DNA of 64,000 bases from Neoceratodus forsteri (GCA_016271365.2 CM028131.1:169140501-169204500); one strand, 5' to 3'. Counted from the stretch's first letter, positions 47,839-59,011 are shown. Made by a program: numbers and translations. The notes: generated by a model from the letters alone, not told the origin.

Positions 47839-48114
47839 GTGGAAAGTCAGAAATTGAAAAAAATCTATGGTTTGCTTAATTCTAGCGTTTGTGCATGTGG
47901 ATGGGATGAAGATACCCCTATGGACTTATTGTTGCTCTGTCCGTTATATTTAAAAGAAAGGCAAATTCTCTTAGGTAATATCCTACAGAATTTAGATGTG
48001 GAACCCAAATATCAATATGACTATTTAATGAAAATGAATAATGTTTTACATTTGGAAAATACAGCAAGATTATGTAGGATAACCGAAAGCAGAACAAAGA
48101 CATTTCATGAATAA
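47839..48114 (+). pseudogene. C-terminal Cys/His region of the Vingi/I-like element
   Basis: NSSVCACGWDEDTPMDLLLL followed by CPLYLKERQILL near 47880-47960 resembles the CxCG...T--HLL--C--Y---R zinc-finger-like C-terminus of I/Jockey/Vingi RT proteins. The expected His is replaced (MDLLLLC). It ends at a stop near 48115, about 200 bp before the 3' end of the element. Confidence 0.65.
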
Positions 48115-48960
48115 TGGATTTTATATTCAGTGATTAATTGATGCAAAATGAAAACACAAGGTTTTTCTTTTAAAATTGAAATATGCTAAGTTATTTAATT
48201 TTGGAGATTAAATTATTCGACTGTTTATATGTAACTAGTATTTTTTTTTTGTATTTTAAATTAAGTATGAAATATGTTATCTGTATATGGTAACGGCAAT
48301 TTTGTTTGTCAACAATAAATGGAAATGGCAGCAATGCCCTGCCAAACATCAGTCCGTGGCTGTTGTAGGGCACCTGTCCAAACAGCCCTGGTGCAAGTGA
48401 CTGCACACAGGCTACCAGACTGACCAGTTCAATGTCTGATCAGTTACTAGCCAGGCAAACTCCCCACTGTGCCATTGTACTGACAGTGATATGTGGAGAC
48501 AAATTACGCCAGAGGCATGTGTGCACAAAGCGTGGGTGCACCATGAGGCATGTGCTGTTACCGCCAATCATGCAATGCTGAGATGCACGTCATGAGCGCG
48601 ACCTGACAGGCATGTGATGATGGAGTCCCAAGGGGTCAGAGGGTCACAGTAGGGGTCGACCAGCGCACTGTGCCACAACTTGCTCTGGATCAATTCCATT
48701 GCGCATGGAGCAAGTACGTGATATTCAGCCACCACATGCAAATGAGCTCATCGGCCAATGCATGGTGCACTGGAGAAATTAGCATGTCATTACCGTTGTG
48801 CCAATGCTCATTTGCATGCATTGCACTATAAAACCACCATGGACCAGCACAGGCCATAGACTGATATTGCAACCATCTGAGGTAAGTTGTTCATGCTGCT
48901 GAGCCCAGCCAGCAGAGCGCGGTGGACGAAGTAGGCTGTTGCTGACACTGACACACATAT

Positions 48961-50430
48961 CCATGTCCACAGGTAGCACTATGTCGGAGTGTGAAGAGAG
49001 TGAGGAGTGCGGGCCTGCTTGCAAACACAGGCCCAACTTTACTAAGGCAGAGGCAGATGCCCTGTTTGAGGCCTACCTTGACAGGGAGCCACTGCTGAGT
49101 GGTGCCACAGGCACACCACAGGCCAGGGCTGTGGCCTGGGAGGAGGTGGCAGCAAGTGTCGACTAGCAGGCCAGCCACTAGCAGTCAGTGCAAGAGTGCC
49201 GGAAGAAGGTGGGCACCGATAAGCACCACATCAAGGAGAAGGTGGTGGTCATTCGTGTGGCCTGGACAGCCACTGGAGGGGGCCTGCTGATGTGCCACAA
49301 CTTTCAGCGCAGAAGGAGTTGGTGGAAGACACCGTGTGCCACAGCACTGTGGAGGGTGTGCCGGGTAGAGGTTTTCAGATGGGTGGAAGCCCATCACTGC
49401 ATGGTATGAATGTTAGGCACACACAGCAAGCAGTGGCTGGGGGATGGGGGATGGGAGCCTTGCATCACTGACACATCTGTTTTCTCTTTCAGCACCAGCC
49501 CACTTGCATGCAGAGGGTGGGGTGCCAGCAGCAGCCATGGAGGCAGGCCCAGGCCCGGAGGACCAGTCATCCACCTCCACAGGCATCCAGGGGCCTGATC
49601 AGATGCAGCACACCACCACTGTCCAGCTGGATGCCCTGGGCATGGGGTCAGATGAGGCCCTGGCTGTGTTTCTGCAGGATGCCAGCCATGGCATCCTCTT
49701 TGTGGAGACACAGATCAGGGTGGGGTCCAACACTGATGATGATCTGACCATGATCCTGGACAGCATGGGTGGTGTTGTGGGGGAGACGCCCATACCAGGT
49801 ACCATCACAGGCAGCATGCCCAGTGGCCTGACAGCAGTGGGACAGCTGCCTGCTGTCACTGCAAATGACGATGTGCACTGCTACAGCAGTGCCATGTGGT
49901 GGTGGTGGTGTGGCTGCACAGGTGTTGGGTAGCAAACCGAAGCCGGAATGGCAGCAGCGGCAGGCAGCAGGGTCCATAGGGCAGCTGGACACTGGGTCCA
50001 CTGCCAGGACACCTGATAAGGACTTACCCCATGGGGACCCCACTGTGTAGCATCCACCTGAGTGGGGGGCTGTGCAGCGTGGCCGTTCACCACAGGAGGG
50101 TTGGTGCCCTGCCCAGGTTCCCCTGGGCGCAAACCCATTGGTAGAGCACACCCATTTGCTGCGGGCCTCCATGGAGCAACAGGTGCTGCTGGTAGCTGGG
50201 GTGCATGCACTGCATGCAGATTTGTGCCAGGTGGCCAAGCAGCATGAGACAGGTAGTGTGCAGCTCCTGGCGGCTATACAGCTCTTGCAGGAGGACACGA
50301 CCACGTCCCAAGATTGCATAGTCAATGTGATCATGGATGGCCTTGCACTGCGGGCTGACACAGGACATGGCAGCCACCTCAAACACCGTGTAGTGTGCTG
50401 TCCACCCCACAATCCCGGTGTCGAGTGACA
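48961..50430 (+). pseudogene. Harbinger-1 Myb/SANT-like DNA-binding protein gene
   Basis: A start near 48980 opens MSECEESEECGPACKHRPNF followed by TKAEADALFEAYLDREPLLS and VAWEEVAASVD. This is the Myb/SANT-like trihelix domain of the accessory protein that brings Harbinger transposase to DNA and the nucleus. Two in-frame stops near 49164-49182 break it before QECRKKVGTDKHH. A candidate intron, 49404-49492, begins GTATGAAT and ends TTTTCTCTTTCAG. The next exon (to about 49930) is acidic. A C-terminal helical segment at 50130-50370 (HLLRASMEQQVLLVAGVHAL) follows after a frameshift. Confidence 0.78.
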
Positions 50431-50906
50431 CCTTCCCTGGCGACATCAGGCTCTGTTGTTGGCATCTCAGGCACACCTGGGGTGGGCGTGTTTGGGTGCT
50501 TACAAACTCCTGCATGGACCTGGTCATGGTCCTGCAGTACAAACCCTGGGGGGCTGTTGCAAACACCCTCTGTGGCTGATGTGCAGCCTGTGGCTTCTGA
50601 CTGGCTGTGGTGTGGTGGCCCCCGTGGCCATGGTGGCCATGGTTCCATGCGGCAGACCTGATGTGCATGCTTCCCTGGCAGCAGTCTGCTGCTGCTGCCA
50701 TGTTCATGCATGGGCGGTGTGTGTGTGTGTGTGTGTGCATACCACAGGTGTAGCACCTGTGTGTTGTGCTGCATGCTGCCTGTGTGCATGCCTGCCTGGC
50801 CACTGGCCCATGTGGCATGGGCATGATGAGAGCGGATCTTCACCAGTTGCACCTGTGCACTGGTGCACTGCATCTGATCACCACCACATGCCAGCACCTG
50901 GGCATG

Positions 50907-50907
50907 T

Positions 50908-50953
<46 letters not shown>
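50907..50953 (+). repeat. (TG)n microsatellite between the Harbinger-1 genes
   Basis: A nearly pure TG run of about 46 bp, with a shorter one at 50719-50737. Harbinger-2 has CA-rich runs at the mirror position (37706-37755), so the spacer appears to be ancestrally TG-rich. Confidence 0.9.
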
Positions 50954-50955
<2 letters not shown>

Positions 50956-51189
50956 TGCTGTTCACTGCTGTGTGCAGTTCTGTGTGGCAGTGTGGGCACT
51001 GACACCCCCACACCTGCAATACACCTCTGTGTGTACATGCCCATTGCCATGCATTCCCCTGCCTGTGTGCTGTACCTGTGTGTGTGGCCAGTGCGTGGGT
51101 GTGGCACCACCTACCTGTGTGCACCATAGTGCTTCTGTGCGATGGTGTCCCTGTGCTGGTGTGCCATCCTTTGCAGCCAGAGATCCCAC

Positions 51190-52260
51190 CACCTAGGGGG
51201 GTCTGTCCACCATCCTCTGGCCCATTCCACTCATCATCCCCACTACTGTCACCCTCATCAGCCTTACAGCTATCCCATGGTCAATGACCATGTTGTGTAG
51301 TTTGCAGCAGGGCAGGAATAGGCCACATGCTTTTGAGGGGCTGTACAGTAGGGCACCACCAGATCTGTCTAGGCAATGGACCTGTGCCTTCAGATACATG
51401 CTCAATGATGTTCCGCATGCTGGCATGTGCCTCATTGTACCATTCCTCTGATGGGGACGACAGGTGCCGATAGAGGGTGAGCAGCCAGGGCCTGAGTGGA
51501 TATCTGCAGTCACCTGTTTGGATAATGACATGGTTAGCCCTGTGTCCTCTTTTACTGTGTCCCTTGTTTATCCCTGGCACCCTCATCAGGGCACCCACCC
51601 TAACCTCCCCCATCCCATGCCATGCTCTGCCCCACACCACTTGCCCATCCCATACTCACCCACTATCTGGCCCGTGGGGATGTCCCCACACTTGAACCTG
51701 TGGCACAGTGCAGGGCTGTGCCAGATGAATGCATCATGTGCACTCCCATGGTGTGTGGCACAGACATTGGTGATGTGCCCCTTGGCATTGCATACTACCT
51801 GGCAGTTCACACTTAGGAACCCCTTCTGGTTCACATAGGCCACATGCTCAGAGCCAGGTGGCATGCAGATGCCCACGTGGGTGCAGTCAATGGCCCCAGG
51901 CACAACAGGCATGCATGCTACCCTGTGGAAGTCCGGCATGGTTGATGTATGCTACACCTGTGTGCTGGAAAAATGGATGTATTCCGAAGCATGTGGCAGC
52001 AGGAAATTGAGGAACTGTAAGAGGAGGTGGAATGTGGCTGACTGGGTTATGCCTGTAGTTTCCTCTGTTGGTCTCTGGAAGGTGCCCGTGGTGAGCAGGC
52101 ACATGACTGCTGTCACCTTTGTCTCCACAGACATTGCATGGCTCTGTCTTGTGGGTTCCTGCATCTCCTCACTGCACAGCTCACAGAGCTGCCTCAGAAT
52201 GGCCCTGTTCAGGCGATACCAGCCCACAATCTCTGTATCAGTGTAATTCCTGAAGATGGT
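51190..52260 (-). pseudogene. Harbinger-1 transposase (DDE_Tnp_4-type) remnant
   Basis: Reading right to left, WYRLNRAILRQLCEL lies near 52225 and ETKVTAVMCLLTTGTFQRPT near 52135, with EETTGITQSA after it. GAIDCTHVGICMPPGSEHVA near 51897 contains the first catalytic Asp. NQKGFLSVNCQVVCNAKG follows near 51830, and GSAHDAFIWHSP near 51745 contains the second Asp. YPLRPWLLTLYRHLSSPSEE is near 51500, and NEAHASMRNIIEHV near 51440-51400 contains the catalytic Glu. The DDE triad is therefore still readable. A shift near 51400 and breaks near 51945 and 51645 inactivate it. Confidence 0.9.
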
Positions 52261-52929
52261 GCGGGCACGGTACCACCTGTTCTGGGCGTACTGCTAATGG
52301 GCCCTTCCACAGCCATGTCGCTGTTCCTTCTGCCTCCTCACACCCCTCATTATGGCCTCCATTAGAAAGGGTGCACTGGCCATGTCCCCTGATGTCCTGT
52401 CTCCCCCTGGGTGGTCAGCTCCTGTGGGCTGTTTGCCACCCTGGTGCACTGCCTGGCACTTTGCCTGCCTCTCCCTCTCCCTCTCTCAGCCCCTGGCTCA
52501 CTCTCCACTGCCACCTCTGTCCCACACCCCTGTGACTGCCTGTACTAGTCACTCTGTCCCTCACTGGCTCTGTCTCTTTGTCTGTCTCTCCTCCTTCTCT
52601 TGCCACTCCCTCTATCTCTCTCTCCCTTTCCCCTGGCACAAGTGCTGTCTGTGTGCTTGCACCTTGTATTTATAGTCTCAAGTCTGCTCGGTGCATCCAG
52701 GGTTTGCTCAGCACGTGTGCCATGGTTCCACGGTTGAATATTGCACTGCGCCACATATTCATGGGCATGCCCCCTGCTCTTGCATATGCATTCATTATAG
52801 TTGCGCATGGGCACAATTGGATTTGCTCTGTGCACTGACTCCTGCTGAATAGCGCTCCTTGGCGCAAGTCTGCACTTGTGCTGGCGCAACTCAGTTGCAC
52901 CATGCTCAACTGCTTTGAATATCCTGGCC

Positions 52930-54444
52930 TTAACATAAATAGTATCAAAACACACCAGAAGAGAGTGACCATTGTAGAGATCCTACAGAATAATATTATT
53001 TTTCTACAAGATGCTTGGATAAAAACAAAGTATGAAATAAATGCCATTAAAAGATTATGGCCATATGGGCCTTCTTACTGGTCACAAGGGACTGATCATT
53101 GTGATGGGGTAGTAATGCTGCTGAGTGACTACAAATTTCAGGTTACGAGATTACTAGAAATTGAACCTGGTTGAGCCCTTCTGGTAGATATACAGTATTA
53201 GAAACACGCCTTTCATTTTATCAATTTATGCACTCCTCAAACAAAAGTGGCTAGAGTACTGTAGCTTTATTCAGTGATGTTCAACCTTTTCCTACATACC
53301 AGGAAGTTGCTTATAATAGGTGGTGACTTTAACTATGGTATATCTGTAGCTGATAGAGGAGAGAAAACAACTAGAATATACAGTGATTCAGTTTATTTAA
53401 AGGAGGTGATAACAGTTTTAGAATTACAGGATTGCAGATTGTGGAATACCTCAGCAACTCATATTAGGGGTGCCCTCACCACTAGAATTGGTTTGCTGTT
53501 TGTGTCACATGATATTTAAGTTGCTGGAACCAGAACAGTGGCAATAGTCATCTCCTTGCAGGACAGGTCAGCATACTTCTCAGAAAGCTCCTCCATTGCA
53601 TTTAAATAGTAAATTATTAATGCATCAAGAAATTCATGTAAAATGTCAGGATTTTTTTTCAGCTAGATTGTCTGTATTAGTTTATGATAATTTTTCACAA
53701 TGGTGGGAGGATACAAAGAAAGATTTAAAACATCTATCTCAATCGCAGGGTGGACAACTCAAAACAGCACAGTATTTGAAATATTTACAATTGAGGAATA
53801 AGCTTCATAGCTTGATTTTTTTTTGTATGCAAGAAAGCAATTTAGATCTTACTGCACAGATTGAAGAGGTCAAAACAAACATGAATTCCTTACAATCTGA
53901 TAGAGCAAGACCATCAGAACAAGAGCTGAAGTTGGACACACCGGTGGGATCTCAGCACTTAGATCAATTTAAAAGTTGTCAGGGCAGAGTATGAAAATGT
54001 TGGATGGAAAGTTTCATGTCATCCCTTGGGGGACCTGTGGAAACAGACTGGGAAAGGATGGCAGATATAGTAATGGAACATGGTATTCATACAACAGGTG
54101 CCACACCTGAAGCAGATAGTGATCAGGAGCTTATGTCCTTCTTGGACACACCACAACTATGGAGGGTGACATTAACAGCCTGACAGCTCCATTACTTAGG
54201 AACAAAGTAGAGTCAGCGATAAAAAGTTAAAAAAATAATTTATCTCAAGGCCCTGATGGATTGCCTCCCAAAGTGTATAAAAAGTTTTGGGATTTTTTGT
54301 CTCTGTTTTACAAATTCTATGCAATAACATTTTAATTGGAAAACTAGTACCAGATTCCATGACTGCAGCTTTTTGTTCTACTTGTAAAAAAAAGGGTCAG
54401 AAAGAAGCCCCTAAGTCTTCTGAATATAGACCAAACAGCATTCG
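52930..54444 (+). mobile_element. Tx1-like retrotransposon, piece 3 (endonuclease and EN-RT linker)
   Basis: The frame begun at 31899 continues with LNINSIKTHQKRVTIVEILQ, then IIFLQDAWIKTK and GPSYWSQGTDHCDGVVML near 53068. These are the first strand, the catalytic block (QDAW in place of QET-) and the GPSYWS-G--H--GV block of Tx1-type endonucleases. LLIIGGDFNYGISVADRGEK near 53312 is the GDFN motif. The linker (QWWEDTKKDLKHL near 53698) leads to an SQGPDGLPPKVYKKFWDFL block near 54245 and SSEYRPNSI near 54418, the first RT finger motif, where the sequence is cut. Confidence 0.82.
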
Positions 54445-54699
54445 TCAATGCCGAATGTTATCTCGCTGGCATTGGCATTGGTAGTGCAAGAGTTAGAGAT
54501 ACATAATAGGAATGGCAGTGAAGTATTGAACTCATGCCAACCCCACTCTCACCCTGCAGAGACTGACAGACATTGGGGCGTGCCTTTGGGGCATCAGTTA
54601 TAACACTCATGCCATTTTACCTCACCATACTCTGTAGACACTGACAAGTGTTGTGGTGTGCTTTGGGGTCTTTGGACCTTATTTTTTATTTTAGTCTTT

Positions 54700-54900
54700 G
54701 GTAACCAGGTAAGGCCCACTAGGCACAAGTTCCTGTTTTTAGGAGTGACCTGGGATCACTTGGTGGTTAAGTGACTTGCTCAGAGTCACACAGTATGCAA
54801 GTGGAGGTTGTGAGAATCCAACTCAGGTCTGGTCTACTGGATGTACCAAGCTCATTCACACCTCATTCCTCTAACCTCTAGGCTATACCGCCAGCCTATT
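54700..54900 (-). mobile_element. tRNA-derived SINE with MIR-like core
   Basis: On the minus strand the head reads TAGCCTAGAGGTTAGAG (54885-54869), an A-box-like sequence. GAGTTGGATTCTC (54824-54812) follows as a B-box-like sequence, as in tRNA-derived pol III promoters. Next comes CTGTGTGACTCTGAGCAAGT, then CACTTAACC, closely resembling the MIR/CORE-SINE body, ending near GGTTACCAAAG. No poly-A tail is evident. Family identity needs a repeat library. Confidence 0.7.
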
Positions 54901-55142
54901 CCACAAGGAAATATTCTGAGATGGGTGCAGTATAGGAGAATGGGGTGAACATTAGGGCCAAACACTCCAAGGCACACCTCGATGCCTATCACTGGCTGCA
55001 GGGTGGGGGTAGGAGGGAATGGCGTGAGCATTACAGCCAATGATCCCAAGTCACACCCCTGTCACCTGGCAGTCTCTACAGGGTGGAGTGTTACAGTTGG
55101 AAACCCTAACGTCATAGGCATTTGTTGGTATTGTCACTCCAA

Positions 55143-58100
55143 ATTTTCAACATGGGCTTTTTGTGACCCTAGATCATGAAGAGCAGCACAAAATGTTTGT
55201 TAGCTGAAAGGTCATGTTGCACAGCGGCTATGCCATTTGGCGACACAGGGGCAAAAACACATTTTGGGCAGGATGTGAAAAATGACAACTGCATTGTTCA
55301 TGAGGAGGTGTAAAAAATGGCAATGTTGAAAATGTGGAGTGAAAATATGAAAAATTGGTGAAGTTATGAGCATGCATAGAAATTGTGCAACACACATCCG
55401 TAACCCAATTATTTTCAGGATTTTTTTAGCCACATTTTCAACATAGACATTTTGGGACCTCCTGTCATGAACAGTGGTGCTGTGATTCTGTTAATCTGTC
55501 CCAAAAGTTGATTTCTCACAGTGACCACGCCATTGTGTGCCACAGGTGCGGAAACACATTTTGGGCAGGCTATGAAAAATGACAGCTGTACTGTTCATAA
55601 GGAGGTGTGAAAAATTGCCAGTGTTGAAAATCTGGCATGAAAATATTGCAAATTTGTGAAGTTACAAGGGTGTGTGGAAACTGTGCAATGCACACTTGTA
55701 ACACAATCATTTTCTCCTTCTCCAAAATTCGGTCACTAGATATGCTCGCTGCTTTAGAAGCCCTTAACCTGAGCAAAGGTAGCTTCCCTGACAGGTTGGC
55801 TCTGAAGCTACTAAACCTGTCTGCCGCAGCCATTGCTCCCCCACTGATTGCCCTTCTCAAACTCTCTTTTTAACTGGCCAAAATACCACAAAGTTGGAAA
55901 CATGCAATTGTCCTCCCACTTCCAAAGAGTGGTGATACCTCCTCCCCTGGGACCTACCGCCCCATCTCACTCCTCCCAATGTTAGCCAGACTGCAAGAAC
56001 ATCTAGTCTTAGCCCAACTGTCTTCTTACCTCTCCAACATAAACTTTTTCACCCAATATCAATCTGAGTTCTGCAAACACCACTCTACTTCTACTTCACT
56101 GCTTCAGATCACAGACTTGATCCCGTCTGGGATGGATTGCGGACACACCACTACTGCCATCTTTATTGATCTTGCTAAAGCATTCAACACGGTTTACCAT
56201 TCTGTCTTACTCTGCACCCTGTCATCCGACGGCCTATCTGAACACGCCATAAAATGGTTTACTGCTTACTTAAACTGCCACACACAATCGGTAAAAATCT
56301 CCGACTTCATCTCCCCTCCTCTACCTGTATGCACTGGTGTCTCCCAGGATTCTATACTGGGTCCAATCCTTTTCTCCATTTTTCTGAATGATCTTCCATT
56401 CATCTGTACATCATCTTCTATACATATGTATGCTGATGATATGGTTCTATTCTCCTCAGGGCCATCGCCCTTGGATGTCACCTCCAGGCTCCAACAGGAT
56501 TTCAATAATGTCCAGGGTTGGTTTTAATCTCACCAACTCTTCCTAAATGCTAAGAAAACAGTGGCCATGATGTTCGGCACCAGACAGAGACTGCCAAGGC
56601 TTCCATCCTTCCCCGCACTCACTACCCTCGATGGGACAACTATTGAGGCCACGGAGTCTTTCAGGTATCTGGGCATTTGGCTGGATCAACATCTCACTTT
56701 CTCAGACCATATAGATGCCATAATGAAAAAGCTTCAACCTAAACTCAGTGCCTTATATGGAAACCACTCCTGCCTCCTGCTCCAGGCAAGGCACGAACTG
56801 GTCCAAAAGATGATTCTCCTGATTTTCGACTACTGCAGTGTCATCTATTGCTCTGCTCCCACCACTTATTTAGTTAAATTGGATACCCTTTTCAACTCCT
56901 TCTGCCACTTTGCCCTTGATGCACTTAACCCATCACTGTCACCTTTACCTCACTTTAGCTTTCCAATCTCTAGCTAATAGGCAGCTGCATCACTGCACTA
57001 AGCTCATCTCTAACTACTGGCATGGTACCCTCCCTCCTTATCTTACCTCCTCCCTTTCCCCTCCACCCACACTCTCTCACCTCCTCAGATCCCATGACCA
57101 CAGAACCCTGTCAGTTCCCCAGAGATATACCTCAATTGGCCAGTCCTCTTTTTCCTACCGTATCCCAAGTTTGTGGAACTCTCTCCCTACACAAATCCAT
57201 TTTTCCTCCTCACCCAGCTCACTAAATAAAGTACTACATAATTTCCTTTCTGTTAATTGTACCTGCCACTAATTTTTCCCCACCCCTACTAGTCTAACAC
57301 CTTGTCTGCTGACCCACATGTCTAAGCATGACCTACTCGTAGACCTTTTATATTTTCAAGCACTTAATCTTGCCCCTCGTTTTATGTTGTTGCAATCAGG
57401 TCTCTGTTGTCAGTCTCCACCTAGAAGCCTGAGTGTCTCACCACAATCTACTAGCCTACTCTGCTCCCTGCTATTCTCCCTACATAAAATTTTTACTTTA
57501 GCATGTAGGCCTTAGTGTTCTTCATTCTCATGATACTCCTCTCCCTCTCTTTTGCTAATATGTTGTGTTAATTCCCAAGTTGTATTTGTCCCTTAAATAC
57601 TTACAAACTGTTACTGCTAAAGTGTCAATTGTCCTATCTATATATTGCATCCATGTATGCTTTAGGTGCAATTTGTACTCACTATATACTATAGATCATC
57701 TTTAAGGTCACCGCATATGGCAAAACTAGCTACTATGTAAACTATACCTTATATGTTATGTGCGAATTATTTGTAAAATTTTCTGTGTTTTAAAACTCTC
57801 ACTCCCTGTCCCCCAGGTCGTACTGTGAGACAAGCAACTTGATGTTCAGTGTACCTTACCTGGTGAAACTTTGCAATAAATAAATAAATACATTTTATGG
57901 ACGTTCATCACCAAATTTTCAACATAGGCATTTTAGGACCTCTGTTCATAAACAGTGTCACCATCATTTTCTCAAACTGTCCCGAAAACTGATTTCACAC
58001 AGCGAACGTGTTATTCTGTGCCGGATGTGTGAAAACACAATTCGGTCAGGATATGTAAAATGAAAGCTGTACTGTTTATAAGGAGGTGTGGAAAAATGCC

Positions 58101-58440
58101 AATTTTAAATATCTGGAGTGAAAATATTACAAATTCACGAAGTTATGAGTGTGCGTGGAAACTGCACAATGCACACTCATAAAACAGTGTTTTTTTTTGT
58201 TTTTTTTTCACCAAATTTGCAACATAGGCTTTTTGAGAGCCTCCCTCATGAACAGTGACACTGTCATTTTGTTAATCGGTCCTGAAAGTTGATTCCACGC
58301 TGTGACTGCGAAATCACCTTTTCGGACTGAATAATGCCATGACAGTGACTGAATTCATGAGGAGGGGTCCCAATAACCCCATGTTGAAAATTTGGCACCG
58401 AAATTGCCAAACATACCTGAGATATGTACCAAAGTTGAAA
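55143..58440 (+). repeat. Tandem repeat, about 290-300 bp unit, about four units
   Basis: Units begin with ATTTTCAACATAGGC-like sequence at 55143, 55433, 57915 and 58215. Shared ordered blocks include TCATGAACAGTG, TGTCCCAAAAGTTGATTTC, CACATTTTGGGCAGG, TGTTCATAAGGAGGTGTG and GTGTGTGGAAACTGTGCAATGCACAC. After removing the retrotransposon at 55714-57890 the spacing becomes 290, about 299 and 300 bp. The fourth unit is incomplete. No coding potential is seen. Confidence 0.85.
55714..57890 (+). mobile_element. Rex1/L2-like non-LTR retrotransposon inserted in the tandem repeat
   Basis: RT blocks are in order: WKHAIVLPLPKSGDTSSPGT near 55895 with YRPISLLPMLARL, QYQSEFCKHHSTSTSLL near 56058, motif A TAIFIDLAKAFNTVYHSVLL near 56152, SQDSILGPILFSIFLNDLP near 56345, and motif C IHMYADDMVLFSSG near 56424 with both Asp kept. 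FRYLGIWLDQHLTFSDH is near 56662 and LVKLDTLFNSFCHFALD near 56873. The C-terminal YRIPSLWNSLPTQIHF block lies near 57155, and the end is GGTGAAACTTTGCAATAAATAAATAAATA. CATTTT flanks both sides (55708-55713, 57891-57896). The element is 5'-truncated, without endonuclease, and has a few stops. Confidence 0.85.
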
Positions 58441-58775
58441 AAACTCTATTTATGCCATTATACAGCTTACTGGCATTTCTTCAGTTCGGGTTGGCTTTGA
58501 AGAGTGCAGACGTATTCCTGGTACACCGAACATCGTCACACCAGACTCCTGAGGTAAGTATGGGGTGAGGAGGGGTGTGGGGAGGCAGGATGCGCAGAGG
58601 GTGGGCACGGGTTGGGGAGGGCCACCGCAGTCGATGAGGGACCGTTTTTTGCTGTGTAGGTTTTAAAAAAAAAAACATCACGGGACAGTTTTTCTTTTAC
58701 AGGTCATTTGGCATGCTGGGGTGGGCTCCCAGCATGCCACCAGAGTGTTGGTTTTTGGGAGGGTTCTGTAGCTGA
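58441..58775. other. GC-richer spacer without recognisable feature
   Basis: The stretch holds an A-run near 58664-58675 and a G-rich segment near 58562-58630. No motif was recognised. Confidence 0.3.
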
Positions 58776-59011
58776 AAGGGATAGGGCACCCCCATTGGCA
58801 CACAACAAATGAGGGGGGACAGTATGCCGATGAGGAGTGTGCTCCCCCTTGGCAAATGAAACCCAGAAGGGGGACATGATGCTGAGGGGCATTGGGCAAC
58901 CCCCTCAGCACACACTTTAAATGGGAGGGGGGTTGCATTATGCTGATGCGGAGTGGGCACCCCTGTCGGCAAATGATGTGGGTTGGGACATGCCAACAAG
59001 GGGATTGGGCA
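58776..59011 (+). repeat. Minisatellite, unit about 60-65 bp
   Basis: Roughly four degenerate units carry the words GGGCACCCC or GGGCAACCCC, then GGCAAATGA or GGCACACA, then GGGGGACAT and ATGCTGATG or ATGCCGATG. Units begin near 58785, 58848, 58903 and 58958. The unit length keeps several frames open, which produces spurious repetitive minus-strand peptides. Confidence 0.75.

Larger units (their letters stand above)
33921..48326 (+). mobile_element. Vingi/I-like non-LTR retrotransposon nested in Harbinger-1
   Basis: An AT-rich 7 kb element (33921-35926 plus 43284-48326) carries, in order, a Lys-rich ORF1, an endonuclease, a reverse transcriptase and a Cys/His-containing C-terminus. It ends near a CAACAATAAATGGAAAT 3' end. 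It is split by Harbinger-2. The C-terminal phrase KFYRQILGLPNGASSCLSRL with ELGQLPL is typical of Ingi/Vingi/Jockey-type RT proteins. The clade is uncertain, and RTE or I would be alternatives. Composition (Lys/Asn/Ile-rich, AT-rich) contrasts sharply with the GC-rich Harbinger elements on both sides. Confidence 0.75.
31936..52929. mobile_element. Harbinger-1 (PIF/Harbinger DNA transposon) with nested elements
   Basis: The termini are inverted repeats. GGGCCAGATATTCAGAAA at 31936 corresponds to the reverse complement of the right end, GGCCAGGATATTCAAAGC, ending at 52929. A TTA trinucleotide flanks each end (31933-31935 and 52930-52932), the expected 3-bp Harbinger target site. The element proper is 31936-33920 plus 48327-52929, about 6.6 kb. 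It encodes a Myb/SANT-like protein on the plus strand and a DDE transposase on the minus strand, converging on a TG-rich spacer. A Vingi/I-like retrotransposon with further insertions splits its left part. Confidence 0.9.

Noticed and set aside
50379..51196. Peptides with long alternating His-Thr or Cys-Val runs
   Set aside because: These are translations of the (TG)n microsatellite between the Harbinger-1 genes.
55143..58440. CRISPR-like array
   Set aside because: The repeats are about 290 bp with no short-repeat/unique-spacer alternation, and the genome is eukaryotic.
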